Below the pieces are notes generated by a model. The model saw only the letters and a program-made list of their open reading frames with translations. It did no database searches and was not told the DNA's origin. A program made the translations under genes and the position numbers. Shown here in pieces: positions 42,442 through 54,854 of a stretch of 64,000 nucleotides of DNA (the stretch's first letter is position 1; each line of letters starts with the position of its first letter). Source of the stretch: Symbiodinium natans. Its lineage: Eukaryota > Sar > Dinophyceae > Suessiales > Symbiodiniaceae. Where the stretch lies: NCBI GenBank assembly GCA_905221605.1, contig CAJNDS010000102.1:498001-562000 (forward strand), given 5' to 3'.

Positions 42442-45400
42442 GCTGCCCATGTAGTTCGAGGCGCTGAAGACGGTGACCAGGCGGTTCTCGTGCATGACCT
42501 CAGAAGATGACCCACTCGATGACTTTAGGGCTTCGGGCTTTTAGGGCTTTTGGAGTGTAGGGCCCGGCTTGTTGAAGGCCTTTGGGCTTTATCTGGGGCG
42601 CTATGTACCTGCAGCTTCGTAGCACTTACCCTGAGTCAGTAGGTAGGACCCTCAAAACTGTAGGTAGAGAGGGTCCCAGGTAAACTAGTGTTAAAGCACA
42701 GCTCAAAGCTTGTCCCGGCCCCTGATTCCCCTTCTATGTCACCGTACACCCGGCAGCACCCCAAGAATGCCAGAGTTCCCTGAGCGAACCCCCTCGACCC
42801 TCAACCCTAAACCCTAAACCCTAAACCCTAAACCCTAAACCCTATATAAACCGCAGCTCCTAAGAGTACAAGAGTTACCAGAGGGACCTTTAGGGAACCC
42901 AAGGCCGTCAAAAAAAGGACGTGAGGGCGCCCAGCACCACGGAGCACCCCAGAGGCCAGATACTGCCTAAACCATCTAGACCCAGGAGTAACCGAGGCAT
43001 AAAAAGGGCACCCTTTCTGGCATTAAGGGGATTGTAAGGGAACCCCAACCCGAAACAAAGGGGGCCCGAGCAGCCCTGGAACATCCCCAGGCCCTAAAAC
43101 ATCCCCCTAAACCCGAAGGGTTTAGGGCTCAGGGTTTTAGGGGGTTGGGGTTTTACTTTCGGGGTCTAGTGTTTACGGGCTTAGAGTCAAAACAACTAAA
43201 CCCTAAACCCTCAACCCTAAACCGCCAAGCATCCGTCCAAGCTCGCCTCCTAAGTTCTGCAAAGCCCAAGGCGCGTAGACGCCATCATTGTTCTTGGGGA
43301 CCTCGTGGGATCTGACCACCAGCGCGAAACCAGAGTCCTGCTCTGGGCAGAGGGTTTGGGGTTTCAGGGTTTGGGGTCTAGGGTTTAGGGTTGAGGGTTT
43401 AGGGTTTAGGGTTCAGGGTTTAGGGTGTAGGGGTGTAGGGTTCAAAGGGGGGATCCTGCGTGTACCTTACTATCGTCCCGAAAGTTGGGTACGTTTCTAG
43501 GCTTCTTTCTTGCTGCCTTACTTGGTAGCCAAAGAACCATCTCATACTAAGGGGAACCAAAAAAAAGCAAAGGCTACCACTGGGCTACCAAGTTGATGGA
43601 GTTCACATGAAGGGGGTATAAGGTAACCACCCTGGCTGGCCGCTCGGCTTCTGTTACTTTTGGGATGGTAAGTCGCCATCATGCCTTTCATGAGGAACCG
43701 TTTAAACCCTTGAACCCTTTGAATCCCCTAAAGCCTCGAACCCCCTAAACATCCTTAAACTCTTTGAGCCTAAGCCCTGCACCCTCTAAGCCCTAAACTC
43801 TTTGTAAACCCTTTCGAGCTCCTTTGAAACCCTCTTCTCAAACCTTGTTTGAGCCCTCTGAAAACCCTGTCAACCCTTTTCTGCGCCCTTTTTGGACCCT
43901 TTTTACCCCTTTGAAGCCCTTCTTTGAACCCTCTTTCAGCGTGTCTTTGACCCCTGTTTTTTGATCCTGGAGGAACTGCTTCGTGACGTCCGGGCCAAAG
44001 CCTGAGACTGGAGTTCTTGGGGGCTTGCAGGCACTTAAGGGAGCTTTGGGGTTTCGGGTTTAAGGGGTTTAGGGATTGGGTTTCGGGTTTAGGGGGTTAA
44101 AGAGTTTGGGGGGGCTTCAGGGAGTTTATGGCAGGATCGGGGTCCACACACCCAAACTCCAGGACGCGAGCCCCCTGCCTTGAGAGCAGAGCGAACGAAC
44201 TCTAGGACGCCGAAGGTGGCACGCGGCCAAGGGTTCGGATGCGGGGATTTGCAGGCTGTAGGCTCAAAAAGACTGGCAGGCCAGTTCTTGCGGAAATTCT
44301 GCTGCAGTAAGTTGACAAGCAACAAGGTCTCGTGTTTGTGGGAGGCGGGGGGGGTGAGGGTTCTACCGTTCTACCCCTAAACCCTAAACCCTAAACCCTA
44401 AACCCTCCTCCAAGAGCGCCAAGGAGCTGGCGCTTGTGACTTCCACCCCAATACCCCAAACACGCACGGAATATGCCCATATGGGGGGTTCCAGAAAATC
44501 GGGGTACCCTTTTGGAGGGGGGGGGGTCCCTTTGAGGGGGATTCTATTCTACTTGGGGGTATAGAGGGGGTACCCCTATTTTGGGAAATGCCCATGTATC
44601 GATTTAGTCAGGCGCGAACTTGATCCCCGCAATTGCCACGCCAGGCAGCGAATCAGCTGCCCACCTCGCTTGGACGGCGAAATTCCCGGAATGTCCTAGG
44701 CCGCTCCAGTTTCCCCCCCGGTGAGGGTTTCAGGTGAAGGGGTTTCACCGGGGGGGGGGTTAGACGGTTTTGGGTCGGGTTTAAGGATTTTGGGCTCAAT
44801 CTTGGTGCAGGCTGCATAAGGAACAAGGGATATGAAAAGAACCCGCAAGGTTTTTTGCGTTTTTTTTTCGGAAGGATGCAGCATGTAGGGTGCCGGCGTA
44901 CATAGGGTCTTCAGGGAACAATGCACGAGGCTAATAAACAGCATTGAACAGCACGATATGACCGCAACACTGAAGCTTAAATCACAATAATAATAAGAAT
45001 GATAAGAGTAGTATTATTGTTAGTTGTACTAGAATGGAGTAGCACTAGTAGTATATAAAAAAGAGAGGCATAAACATCAGCATCAGCAGACCTGGCAAAC
45101 GGGAGCTGAACTCTGCATTCAGGGCGCGCAAGGGTCGCTCCACAGAAGATCGACCATGACCTGTTCCGCAATCTTGTTTTACCCTAACATCCTAAACTAC
45201 GATTTGCTTAAGAACCTCCAAAAACCAAAAACATATTGCAAGGGCAATATGGGGAGTTCTTCTTTATTTGCCTGGGGGGGGGGGGTTCTTAAGCAAAATA
45301 GTTAGGCAGTAGTAAACCCTTAACCCTAAGGTTTGATGTCCCTGCGCTCTCCCTCACCTTCACCCTCGCTCTGCAGTCTTCACGCTTCACCCGCCGGCGA

Positions 45401-47146
45401 TGTCATCTTTCTAAGCCTACGCGTGTTGTCATCTTGGTTTTAGGGTTTCGGGTTTTAGGGCTTAGCTTTACGGTTTAGGGTTTAGGATTTCGAGTTTGAG
45501 GCGTATCCATGTAACATGATGCGCTGGCCAGACAGCATTCATCCGCACAGCGATCAAAACCTACAAACACGACGCCCTGCGAGGGTTGTACTTTGCATGC
45601 TGCAAGAACTACTTCTTCTTCTACCCGGCGAAACTAACTAACTCTGTCTCTCGCTCTCTCTCGCTCCCTCTCTCGCTCCCTCTCTCGCTCCCTCTCTCTC
45701 TCTCTCTCTGCCTCGGCCTCGCTTCTCTCTTCAGAATGACTCATGGTTTCTTGGATTTAGGGTTTAGGGTCTGGGGTTTAGGGTGTGGGGTTTAGGGTTT
45801 AGGGTTTAGGGTTTAGGGTTTAGGGTTTAGGGTTTAGGGTTTAGGGTTTAGGGTTTAGGGTTTAGGGTTTAGGGTTTAGGGTTTAGGGAGACTGGAAGAC
45901 TGGCGGCCTGCTCGGCCGCGGTCCCGGGCTCCGGGGGCATGCAGCTCGGCCGCTGGTGCAGCGAGCGGAGCAGCTGCAGTGGGTGAGGGCCTGCAAGCAC
46001 ACCAGCTGCACTTAGGGTTTAGGGTTTAGGGTTTAGGGTTTAGGGTTTAGGGTTTTGGGTTTTGGGTTTAGGGTTCAGCTTCTCGGGCACTCTCTTCCGA
46101 ATCCTCCGAAGCCTGGATACCTTGCAACGCCCAAGGACAAACATTCAATTCCACCACCAAACAGGCCCAGGAACAGCGAGAGAGACCACCGTGCACGACG
46201 AAGACGCTCTTCTCGATCACGGTGGCCTATCGGCAAACAAGCTTTCAAGAGTCTAGTGCTTCAGAAATTCAGGGCCAACAGACTGCAATTCTAGCTACAG
46301 CCTGAACCCTCAAGAAAAACCTTTACAAAGCCCTACACTCCTACACCCTCAGCCCTAAACCCGGAACCAGCCAATCCACAACTTCAATACTCGCCGAGGC
46401 GCCAAGGGAAGCAGCGCGTAAAGCCGCCGCATGGTCTCGGGTGTCGGGCACCGGGTTTAGGGTTTAGGGTTTAGGGTCTAGGGTGGGGCACGGGTCTGAA
46501 CCCAGCTCAAGCTTTCGGATAGGGCTTGGGGTTTTTAGGGGATAGGATTAGGCAGACTCTTGGGGAGATGGACCCTCTCAACAAGGTCCCTGTTGAAGAG
46601 AGGCAGAAGAGGGTTCAGAAGGATTCCCGTTTAAGGGTCCCCCTTATCCTACCTATGTGGTTTGGGGTTTGGTAAACCCTAAACCCTAAACCCTAAACCC
46701 TAAACCCTAAATGGGGTTCAGGGTTCAGGGTTCAGGGTTCAGGGTTCAGGGTTTAGGGTTAAGGGTTTTGCCTGCGCATCCAGCAAATCCCAGCCTTGGG
46801 ACGGTGAGTATACTCTTAGTTTACTAAACCCTAAACTCTAAACCCTAAACCCTAAACCGGTTTACCTGGGCCTTTTGTGGGACGTGGTTCAGGTCCTGGT
46901 CCTGACAAACCTGAAAATCTGGCGTTTGGATTCGACTTGGCCCTAGCGAAAAAGGAAACAGGCCGAACGCATAAGTGCAACTTTGGAAACGGTTCACACG
47001 CAGATCTTGTGCGGAGGGAAGAGCACTTGCTTCTTTCGATCGATCGAAAAAGAAGACGCACCGCGCTAGTGTCACCACTTGCCTCTCCCGTTGGACCTTG
47101 CAGTGTCATGTTTTCTGCCGCCCGGCCACAGCAAGAGTTGAAGCAG

Positions 47147-47211
<65 letters not shown>

Positions 47212-50003
47212 CCCACAGAGCATGGTGCAGTTTGCTGTAAGAGCTTGGGCCTGGGGCTCCCTAAACTTTTAAGGTCAACCACGAAATGTTGGCCTGACCC
47301 CCGAGACACAAAAGAGCAAAAAAAAAAATCTGCCTGGTAAGGGTAATAAGGGATTATTATCTTTCATGTTTTGGGGGTCCTCACGCAAATAGTAGGAAAC
47401 CAAAGAGCCAACATGCTGCTCACAGCCAGGGCGAGGGGCGTCAAAAACTCGGCCCCCATCGGCGCGCCCGTACTTTGACAGGCACTCGTTGTAGAAGCCG
47501 CCTGGCTGCAGGGTTTTGAGGGTTGAGGGCAGAGGCCTCGTGTCAGGCGGCGACACCCCCTAACACAGGCCCCCAAAAGCCTGAGCCGCCCCCCCCCCCC
47601 CCCCCCCCAAAAAAAAAAAAATAAAACGAAGCAAGAAACTCTAAGCCCTAACACCCCACGTCCCCCAAAAGGCCTATAGGTAACCCCATAACCCTCAAAC
47701 CTCTCAACATTTTAACCCTCGAAAAGCACAAAGGAGTCCGACCTACGGAAGCGTAGTTCATCATCTCATCCTCGTGGTTGCCGCGGTTGAGAGACACCTG
47801 GGTGTGGGTGTGGAGCTTAGGGTCGGGGGGGGGGGGGGGGGGGTTAGGTGCTTAGGGCTTTGCAGGTTTAGGGTTTAGGGTTTAGGGTTGAGGGTTTAGG
47901 GTTTAGGGTTTAGGGTTTAGGGTTTAGGGTTTAGGGTTTAGGGTTTAGGGTTTAGGGTTGGGGGTCTCATTGGACTTGGACCCCCATCTGAAGGCAACTC
48001 CATGGGTATCTAGGGTTGGGGCTTAGGGTTTGGAGTGGAGCAGCTGTGTAGTAGTGTAGTAGGGTGGCACGCTAGTGCGAAGAAAGCGTCCAGGCTACCC
48101 GCTGGTGGCTCGCTATTTCGACCCACCCTCATTCCAGAGCTTTTGGGCATCAGGAGCTCTTGTGGGTTTAGGGTTTTAGGGTTTTAGAGTTGTAGGGTGT
48201 TAGGGTTTTAGGGTTTTAGGGTTTTAGGGTTTTAGGGTTTTGGGGGGTTTAGGGCTCTTAAATCTGGGTGCTGTCTCCGGCGCACTCCCAGGCAACGTGG
48301 CCATGAAGCCGAAAATCACGACATAAATCTCGATGGCGTTGCGGCCTCTATCCGCAACGTCACCATTAAACAAATACCTCAGCTTCCGCAAGGTGTTTAG
48401 GGTTTAGGGTTTCGGGTTTAGGGTTTAGGTTAGGAAACCGATCTCCAGATTGAACCCATATGGTACACCACAGCTACCCCTCGACTAAGGGTCGAGGTTA
48501 CAGGCCAGGACAAGCAACGGAAGGTGTCGGCATTTTCCTCGAGGCAAAGGGGGAGGGTAAAATGGGGTCCAGGGATTTTCTTTGTTGCTAGACGCGTCTT
48601 CTGTCTTAACACTTCAAAGACCCCAACCCTGCTACCCAGACGTCGGGGGCGCCAAGGTTTTGTGGCTTAGGCTTCGGGCTGCAGTGCGTGCAGTCAGCAC
48701 GCAGAAGAAGGCATCAAACCGACCCCTTCCAGCCCTTCCGGCTTAAGCCAGGATGTAAAACTCCGCTGAAAAATAGTCCTAAATATGATCCTCTTAAACC
48801 CAATCAGGGAAATATGAAATATCACAAGGGGCTGCCTCGTAAGGGTTCAAGGCTCCGGGTACCCCGAAAACCCCAAGCCCTGGACCCCTAAGCCCTAAGC
48901 CCCAAAATTGCAACGCCAGACATTCGAAGCATGAGGTGCCGATTCGAATCGCTGGGCAGGCCATGCTTCTGGAGAATCCAGAGCCTCGGGGGCTTAGGGC
49001 TTCGGGCTCTGGGGCTTGGGGCTCAGGGGCTTAGACACTTAGGGAGTTAGGGGGGTTAGTTGGGCTCAGGGGCTTAGGGGCTAAGGGCCTTTAGGGCTTC
49101 GGGTTTAGGTAGGGTTGGGAGTTGGGCTCCGCGTAGACATTAACTGTGCTACTTGAAGGGGAACCCACGAACCAAAGGGAACCCAGGAACCCAAAAAAGA
49201 GGGCTTTTAAGGGTTTAGGGTTTGAGGTGTAGGGTTTAGGGTCTAGGGTTTAGGGTGTGAGGTTTAGAGTTTTGGGAGTAGGGTCTAGGGTTTAGGGCTT
49301 CGTGCTTGCTGTAATAGGGCGTAGGGCGTAGATGCTGTGAGGTTTGGATACGGGCTTGGTGAGGCGCGTGGAAGGCCATCTGACACTTTTCTCCCATCTC
49401 ACGCCGTGCGAGGCTAATCCCTTTAGGGTTTAGGCCTAAACTCAAGCCAACAGCTCACGTTGTAAGAGGGTCCCAGCCCAGCAAGGGGCTCCAGGACCTT
49501 TAGGAAGGTTGGGGGGGGGCTCAGGGACATTCTTCGAGAGCCAGCAAACGCAGTTTTTGAGCACCCGACCGCCTGAGCCGGCCAGAGGGCCCCCTGGGTC
49601 CGGGACCCCCCCTGACCAAGGGGCAGGGTTTAGGGTTTAGGGTTTAGGGTTTCGGGTTTAGGGTTTAGGGTTTAGGGTTTAGGGGGTGCGGTGCACCACG
49701 TGGGTGCCACCGTCTTCCGAGCGGTGGGAGGCGGGCGAACGACCTGGGACGGCTTGTGCCATCGAGGTCCAAGGGCTTAGGCGCCGGCGCCCCTCTGCAG
49801 GGAGGCCCAAGCCTTGAGTTCGATTTAGGGTTTAGGGCTCAGGGTTCAGGGTTCAGGGTTCAGGGTTTAGGGTTTAGGGTTTAGGGTTTAGGGTTTAGGG
49901 TTTAGGGTTTAGGGTTTAGGGTTTAGGGCCACCAAGAACCCTAAACCTAAACCCTACACCTGCCAGGGGGCAAGTCTTGGAGCTGTCCATGCAGGTCCCC
50001 CAC
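42442..50003 (-). CDS. PPEF/rdgC-like Ser/Thr phosphatase catalytic core, 13 exons
   Basis: Thirteen minus exons chain in frame (about 225 codons in 7.6 kb): 49972-50003 GDLHGQLQD; 48940-48984 LWILQKHGLPSDSN; 48284-48377 YLFNGDVADRG; 47743-47797 NRGNHEDEMMN; 47440-47501 GFYNECLSKYG; 46403-46435 LYALLPL; 46178-46226 VFVVHGGLS; about 45908-45990 LLRSLHQRPSCMPPEPG; 45128-45160 VDLLWSDPC; 44665-44695 GISPSKR; 43967-44001 FGPDVTKQFLQ; 43275-43340 ALVVRSHEVPK; 42442-42498 RLVTVFSASNY. All PPP metal and catalytic residues are present (GDxHG, GDxxDRG, GNHE, HGG, RSHE); GDVADRG has Ala for the usual Val. NRGNHED, YLFNGD, LPLATVI and the later EF-hands indicate a calcium-regulated PPEF-type enzyme that dephosphorylates Ser/Thr proteins. 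Donors are mostly GC, with GT and one GA. Introns are largely telomere-like repeat. Start and N-terminus not located. Confidence 0.92.
43520..43593. mobile_element. MITE family D
   Basis: CTTGGTAGCCAAAGAACC ... CCACTGGGCTACCAAG, inverted ends. Related copies occur at 35670-35776 and 56636-56746. It sits in a phosphatase intron. Confidence 0.65.
44085..44330 (-). other. Open coding-like stretch in a phosphatase intron
   Basis: A 78-codon minus ORF (LLVNLLQQNFRKNWPA ... ATFGVLEFVRSALKAGG) has protein-like composition, but the exons at 44695 and 44001 join in phase without it. An alternative exon, an unrelated small gene or chance. Confidence 0.3.
44470..44596. mobile_element. MITE family E
   Basis: Imperfect inverted repeat ATGGGGGGTTCC...GGGGTACCC / GGGGTACCCCTATTTTGGG. 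Related palindromes lie at 60228-60330 and 60998-61108. Confidence 0.6.
45202..45299. mobile_element. MITE family C
   Basis: ATTTGCTTAAGAACC at the left and GGTTCTTAAGCAAAAT at the right are inverted repeats around a short AT-rich core. It is intronic to the phosphatase gene. Confidence 0.75.
45645..45712. repeat. TCTC/CTCGCTCC microsatellite
   Basis: Pyrimidine-rich repeat with CTCGCTCCCTCT units. Confidence 0.9.
45780..45890. repeat. TTTAGGG array
   Basis: About 15 perfect heptamers in the intron between phosphatase exons near 45990 and 45160. Confidence 0.97.
47150..47212. repeat. (GA)n microsatellite
   Basis: About 30 GA units with one CA. Flanking ORFs on both strands (46877-47272 plus, 46852-47223 minus) are unsupported. 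Confidence 0.95.
47868..47958. repeat. TTTAGGG array
   Basis: About 12 heptamers in the intron next to the GNHE exon of the phosphatase. Confidence 0.96.
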
Positions 50004-50143
50004 CTCGAGGCTCTTTCCGAGGGTTTAGGGTTTAGGGTTTAGGCTGTTCAGGGTTCAGGGTTTAGGGTTTAGGGTTTAGGGTTTAGGGTTTAGGGTTTAG
50101 GGTTTAGGGTTTAGGGTTTAGGGTTTAGGGTTTAGGGTTTAGC
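49856..50143. repeat. TTTAGGG arrays flanking the GDLHG exon
   Basis: Two runs (49856-49927 and 50024-50143) lie on both sides of the 32-nt exon 49972-50003, showing how closely repeats abut coding sequence. Confidence 0.95.
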
Positions 50144-50705
50144 ATCCCATGTCCAAGCATTCACTAGTCAAGCAATTACTCGAGCGCTGGATCCCAAAAC
50201 ATTAAGAACATATTTTACTTACATTTGTATTTTCAGGCGACAAGACAGACAACATTCTGAACCCACCATAGAGAAAAATGTCCCACTATATATGGTCCAA
50301 ATTTGCTTCGTGTCCCACTATCTAGTGCCTAAATTTGCTTGTGTCCTATTATCCAGCATCCACAAGAAACCCTAAAGCCCACCCAGAGTAGGCCCGTTCC
50401 AGCCTAAAGCCGCCCAGAATTGGGCCCTGAACCCTACTGCCAGCCCAGAGCAGGCCCTAAACCCTAAGCCAGGCCCGGGTAGGCCCTGAACCCTAAGTCC
50501 AGCCCAGAGTAGGCCCTACACCGTACACTGCGGTCATATTTTTGCTGGGCACAAGGTCGTTTTTTGGACCGAACAACCTTGCCCAAAAAAAATATGACCA
50601 TGCCCAATACAAAGAAGACCTGGCCCAATAAAAGATGAACTTGCCCAGTAAAACGATGACCTTGTCCAATAACTCCCCAGGGTTTAAATTATCTAGGTAA
50701 GAAGT
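50144..50705. other. Non-coding unique block with short imperfect tandem repeats
   Basis: Three rough copies of a unit containing TGTCCCACTAT and CAAATTTGCTT (50280-50350), then four to five copies of GCCCAGAGTAGGCCC-like units (50370-50525), then repeats of GACCTTGCCCAATAA-like units (50540-50680). No ORF or exon is supported. Confidence 0.6.
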
Positions 50706-51919
50706 TTAGGGTTTAGGGTTTAGGGTTTGGGGTTTAGGGTTTAGGGATTAGTGTTTAAGGTTTAAAGTTCCAAAGAGGTTGGTGGGCGGGTCTGGGCGTT
50801 TGGGGGTTTAGGGTTTTAGGGTTTGTGTTTTTTCTCAGGGGGTTGAGGTTTGGGGTTTAGGGTTTAGGGGTTTGGGGGTTTAGGGTTTGGGGTTTGGGCT
50901 AGGGTTTTGAGTTTTTTCAGGGGGTTTCGGGTTTGGGGTTTCGGGCTTGGGGCTTCAAAGGCTTGAGGTTCGGGGTTTAGTGTTCAGGGTTTAGGGGGCC
51001 AAGGGTTCAGGGGAGGGGTTTAGGGTTTAGGGTTTAAGGGGTTTAGGGGGTTTAGGGGGTTTGGGGTTCAGGGGTTTAGAGGCTTCGGATTTAGGAGGTT
51101 TAGGGTTTAAGGGTTGGGGGTTTAGGTGTTTAGAGTTGCCCCTACAGCCCTACGGTAGAGGGTAGCTGAACATTACACACTCTGGACCCTGAGCCCCGAG
51201 CACAAATCCAGACTTCCAGAAGTCCGTGTTGCTTCCCTGCATCCACCCCGAACTTGTTCCAAGATCTCCTTCTTTTTTTATAATTTAACTATGGCACCTT
51301 CAGAAGGTCACCACTTCGAGCGGAATATAAGGGCATATTCTTAGTCATATTCCGCATAGCACCCCCTAAGCCTTAAACCCGAAACCCTAAACCCTAAACC
51401 CTAAACCCTAAACCGCTAAATTAACCATTCCTCTGTATGGGACGCTCTTGCCGAGGCCAAGCGGCAACCACGAGGCGGTTCGGAGAATTGGGGGACGCCT
51501 CGTGGCCTCTTTGGCTCTCAGACTCTCAGCTCTCTTCCCCTGTTCCAAGCCCTACACCCTAGCCCTAAACCCTAAACCCTAAACCCTTATCTCTAAACCA
51601 GTCCTCAGAACTGCTCTGGGCACTGTGCCCTATGAAACCCGAAACCCTAAACTCTAAACCCTAAACCCTCGCAACCTTTGAACATCCCTGAGCTCCCTGG
51701 CAGAAGCTCAGGGTTTAGGGTTGAGGTTCTTGGTAGCCCTAAACCCTAAACCCTGAACCTGAAACCTAAACCCTAAACCCTAAACCCTAGCCCTAAACCC
51801 TAGCCCTAAACCCTAAACCCCTGAAACCCTAAAACCCTCAGCCCTCTGCGGGCCCGAACAACCCTGCGCCGCCCCCTGGCGGCCCGGAAGCCTATCTGCT
51901 GAAGGGCTTCGAGCTGTCA

Positions 51920-52000
51920 GGGGTTTAGGGTTTAGGGTTTAGGGTTTAGGGTTTAGGGTTTAGGGTTTAGGGTTTAGGGTTTAGGGTTTAGGGCGTTTAG
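51920..52000. repeat. TTTAGGG array
   Basis: About ten heptamers. Confidence 0.95.
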
Positions 52001-52969
52001 GGTTTAGGGTTTAACCAAACCCTAAACCCTGCATCCCATAAACCCGCTTCGGGCGCCTGGTTTCTCCGACGCCTCCGGCAAGCCTAGTTCGGAGACGGCC
52101 TTCCACGAAGCAGGGTTTTGGGCTTATGGGACAAGGAACCTTAAATTGTATAGCGTCTAGAACGAATGGATTTGTATTAGGGCTGGGTAAGGAAGTGCCT
52201 GTCCAAGCCCCGTCCAAACTTCATGCACAAACTCAAACCCTGTCAACCCCGTGAACCCTAATCCCGCAAACCCGGCACCTAAACCTCCAAACCCTAAACG
52301 AACCCCATGAACCCCAAACCCCTCCTCTCGGTCCTGACCTCGTGGCGCCCCTTAAACAGGAACTCTTCCGCGGCGAGCAACACCTGCATGCCGGGGCATC
52401 GACCCGACAGGGTTTAGGGTTTAGGGTTTGGGGTCTGGGGTTTAGGGTTTAGGGTTTAGGGTTCAGGGTTGTGGAGACTCCTTCTCCACTACCAGGCACA
52501 GTCTGCGCCACGGCAAGCACCCCCAGATCTGGCAGCTTACTGCCGTCAGGTATCCTTGAAGAACCTTGAAACCTTAATTCGATTAGGGGCCCTTAGAACT
52601 GCAAGAAGCCTTCTCTGCCTGGGGTGTATATTATCAAACCTGCATGGCCGAAACCCGAAGGGGGGCTTTGGCTAAACAGCCACGGCCCCAGACTAAAAAC
52701 CGGACGCCCTGTTTGGTTTCGGGTTTGGGGTTTAGGACGCCGCGCCTACCACAGGCAGAGGGTTTGGGGTGTTAGCGTGCCTCTAGTGTTTTAGGGTGTT
52801 TCTAAGGCTTTGGGGTCTGCATTTTGTGCAGTAGGATTTTCAGGTGTGTTTGGCTTGTAAACCCCGAACCCGAAACCCTGAAACCCTAAACCTAAACCTC
52901 AAGACCCTAAACCTTGACCCATAAACCTCTAAAACCCCTAAACCCCCAAACCCTAGTAAAAGTTTGTAT

Positions 52970-53182
52970 ATATACGTATATATATATATATACATATATT
53001 TACTTTTTTTTGTTTATTTATTTTTATAATTGTTTATATTTATATTTATATTTATATTTATATTTATATTTATATTTATATTTATATTTATATTTATATT
53101 TATTTTATATTTATATTTATATTCGTATTTATATTTATATTCATATTTATTTTTATATTTATATATATATATATATATATAA
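52970..53182. repeat. AT-rich TTTATA hexamer array
   Basis: TATATT/TTTATA units over about 200 bp. The poly-Tyr/Leu and poly-Asn/Ile ORFs are artefacts. Confidence 0.95.
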
Positions 53183-53220
53183 TTTTTCATTTTTTTTGGG
53201 GGGGGGTCGGGGTTCCTCGC

Positions 53221-53292
53221 CTGCTCGACCAGCTGGACCTTCAGAGCCGTTCCTGGCGCCTCGCAGAGGCCCCGCAGGGTGTCCAGGAGCAC
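53221..53292 (-). CDS. Well-defined unassigned exon
   Basis: 24 codons between CTCAG|GTG and a GC donor (CAG|GCGAGG), reading LLDTLRGLCEAPG and ALKVQLVEQ, phase 0 at both ends. It shows the same splice style as the phosphatase exons and probably belongs to the transcript upstream of them. Protein family unknown. Confidence 0.6.
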
Positions 53293-54162
53293 CTGAGATT
53301 CGAGGGCTCTTGGGGGGATTAGGGTTTAGGGTTTCGGGTTTCGGGTTTCGGGTTTAGGGTTTAGGGTGAGGGGGGTTCATGGGGGGTAGGTAGCTAGGGA
53401 GCCTTAGGAAGCTTAGGGAAGCCTTAGGGAGCAGTGCATACCCCTGAACCCCCCTTCCCTTCAGGACCCCTATAATGAGAGCGACGGGGCTCATATGCTA
53501 GGGTTTAGGGTTCAGTGTTCAGGGTTTAGGGTTTAGGGTTTAATTAGCCCTTGAGGGTTTAGGGTTTTTGTTGAGGGTTGATGGCCCCCCATGTAGCAAC
53601 ATTGTAACCATGGTACACTGTTTGGAGGGTACTTGTTTACAAGGGAACCCGGAACCCAAAAGAAAAAACAGGTCTAGGGTTTAGGGTTTAGGGTTTAGGG
53701 TTGAGGGTTGAGGGTTTAAGGGTTTGGGGTTTGGGGTTTGGGGTTTGGGGCTTTGGGGCTTAGGGTTTCGAACGGAACCATGAGACCTAAACTCTCCCAC
53801 CCTAAGCCCAAGGCACCCTCTCCGCAAGCGGCTCGCGCACCCCTTGCTGCCGCTCGCTTTGCGACACCGCACCTTTGGGCTCCCAGGGGGGCGATGAGGG
53901 TGGGGTTTGGGGTTTGGGGTTTTTGGGGTTTGGGGTTTTGGGGTTTGGGGTTTTGGGGTTTATAGGGTTTAAGTCAAGCCCCAAGGCCGTGAAATCCTAA
54001 CCCTAACACCCTAAACCCTCAACCCTCAACCCTCAACCCAAAACCCAAAATCCGGCTGCCACCGAGGGGCCCAGCTTCACCTGCAACTTCGGCTTGGACT
54101 TGACCCTGGCGGGCTTTTCGGGCTTAGCCTTGTAGGGATTAGGGTGCAGGTGCTCATAAATA

Positions 54163-54270
54163 CATACACATATATATATATGTACATCTCTATATATATA
54201 TATGTATATATATATATATGTATATATATATATGTATACATATATATATATATATATATATGTGTGTGTT
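54163..54270. repeat. TA/TATG microsatellite
   Basis: Alternating TA with TG interruptions. Confidence 0.93.
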
Positions 54271-54854
54271 ATCTGTGTATATACACACCTGCTTACCTTT
54301 TTTTGCAAGCATTTACAGACAGTGGCGGTTGGCAAGAATGCCAACCCAGATTTCTACTCCTAAGCCCCCCTGGCACCCTAGGAAGCCGTAAACCCTAAAA
54401 CCAAACCCTAAACTCCAAACCCACGACGTCTATTCCTGAACCCTAACTTGAACGTTTGAGCCCCCAAATACTACACTTCCATCAGCCCCACCCCCTGCCC
54501 CAACCCCCAAAGAGGCTTCCCCACATGACCTGGCAAGCAAGAGGGAAACCCCTCTCTTGTTGTCCGGCTCTTTGCAATCCTGCGCCCGAGCCCTTAGGCC
54601 CCTAAGCTAAACCCTAAAGTCCCGTTTGGTCCTTTATGGATTTTGCAACCCTAAACCCTAAACCCTAAACCCTACACCCTACACCCTAAACCCTAAAATT
54701 CAAACCCCTATCCTAAACCCTAAACCCTGAACCCTAACAGGAGGCCTGTGGCTGCCTTCCGCCGCAGCGACGCGCCGGCGCCCGGCGCAGATCTGCGACC
54801 TGGGTGAGGGTTCGCGGTTTAGGTCTTGGGGTTTAGGGTTTAGGGTTTGGGGTG

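Noticed and set aside
46877-47272. 131-codon plus ORF ending before a GTAAGA-like donor
   Set aside because: Its opposite strand is equally open, it runs into a GA microsatellite, and the surrounding transcript is on minus; no family recognised.
51455-51530. Inverted repeat CCACGAGGCG/CGCCTCGTGG
   Set aside because: Only ten perfect bases per arm; the minus reading is coding-like, so chance or exon constraint is as likely as a mobile element.
52914-53357. Tyr/Leu- and Asn/Ile-rich ORFs, and similar ones near 40490, 54144, 58900 and 60565
   Set aside because: Low-complexity translations of AT-rich microsatellites.
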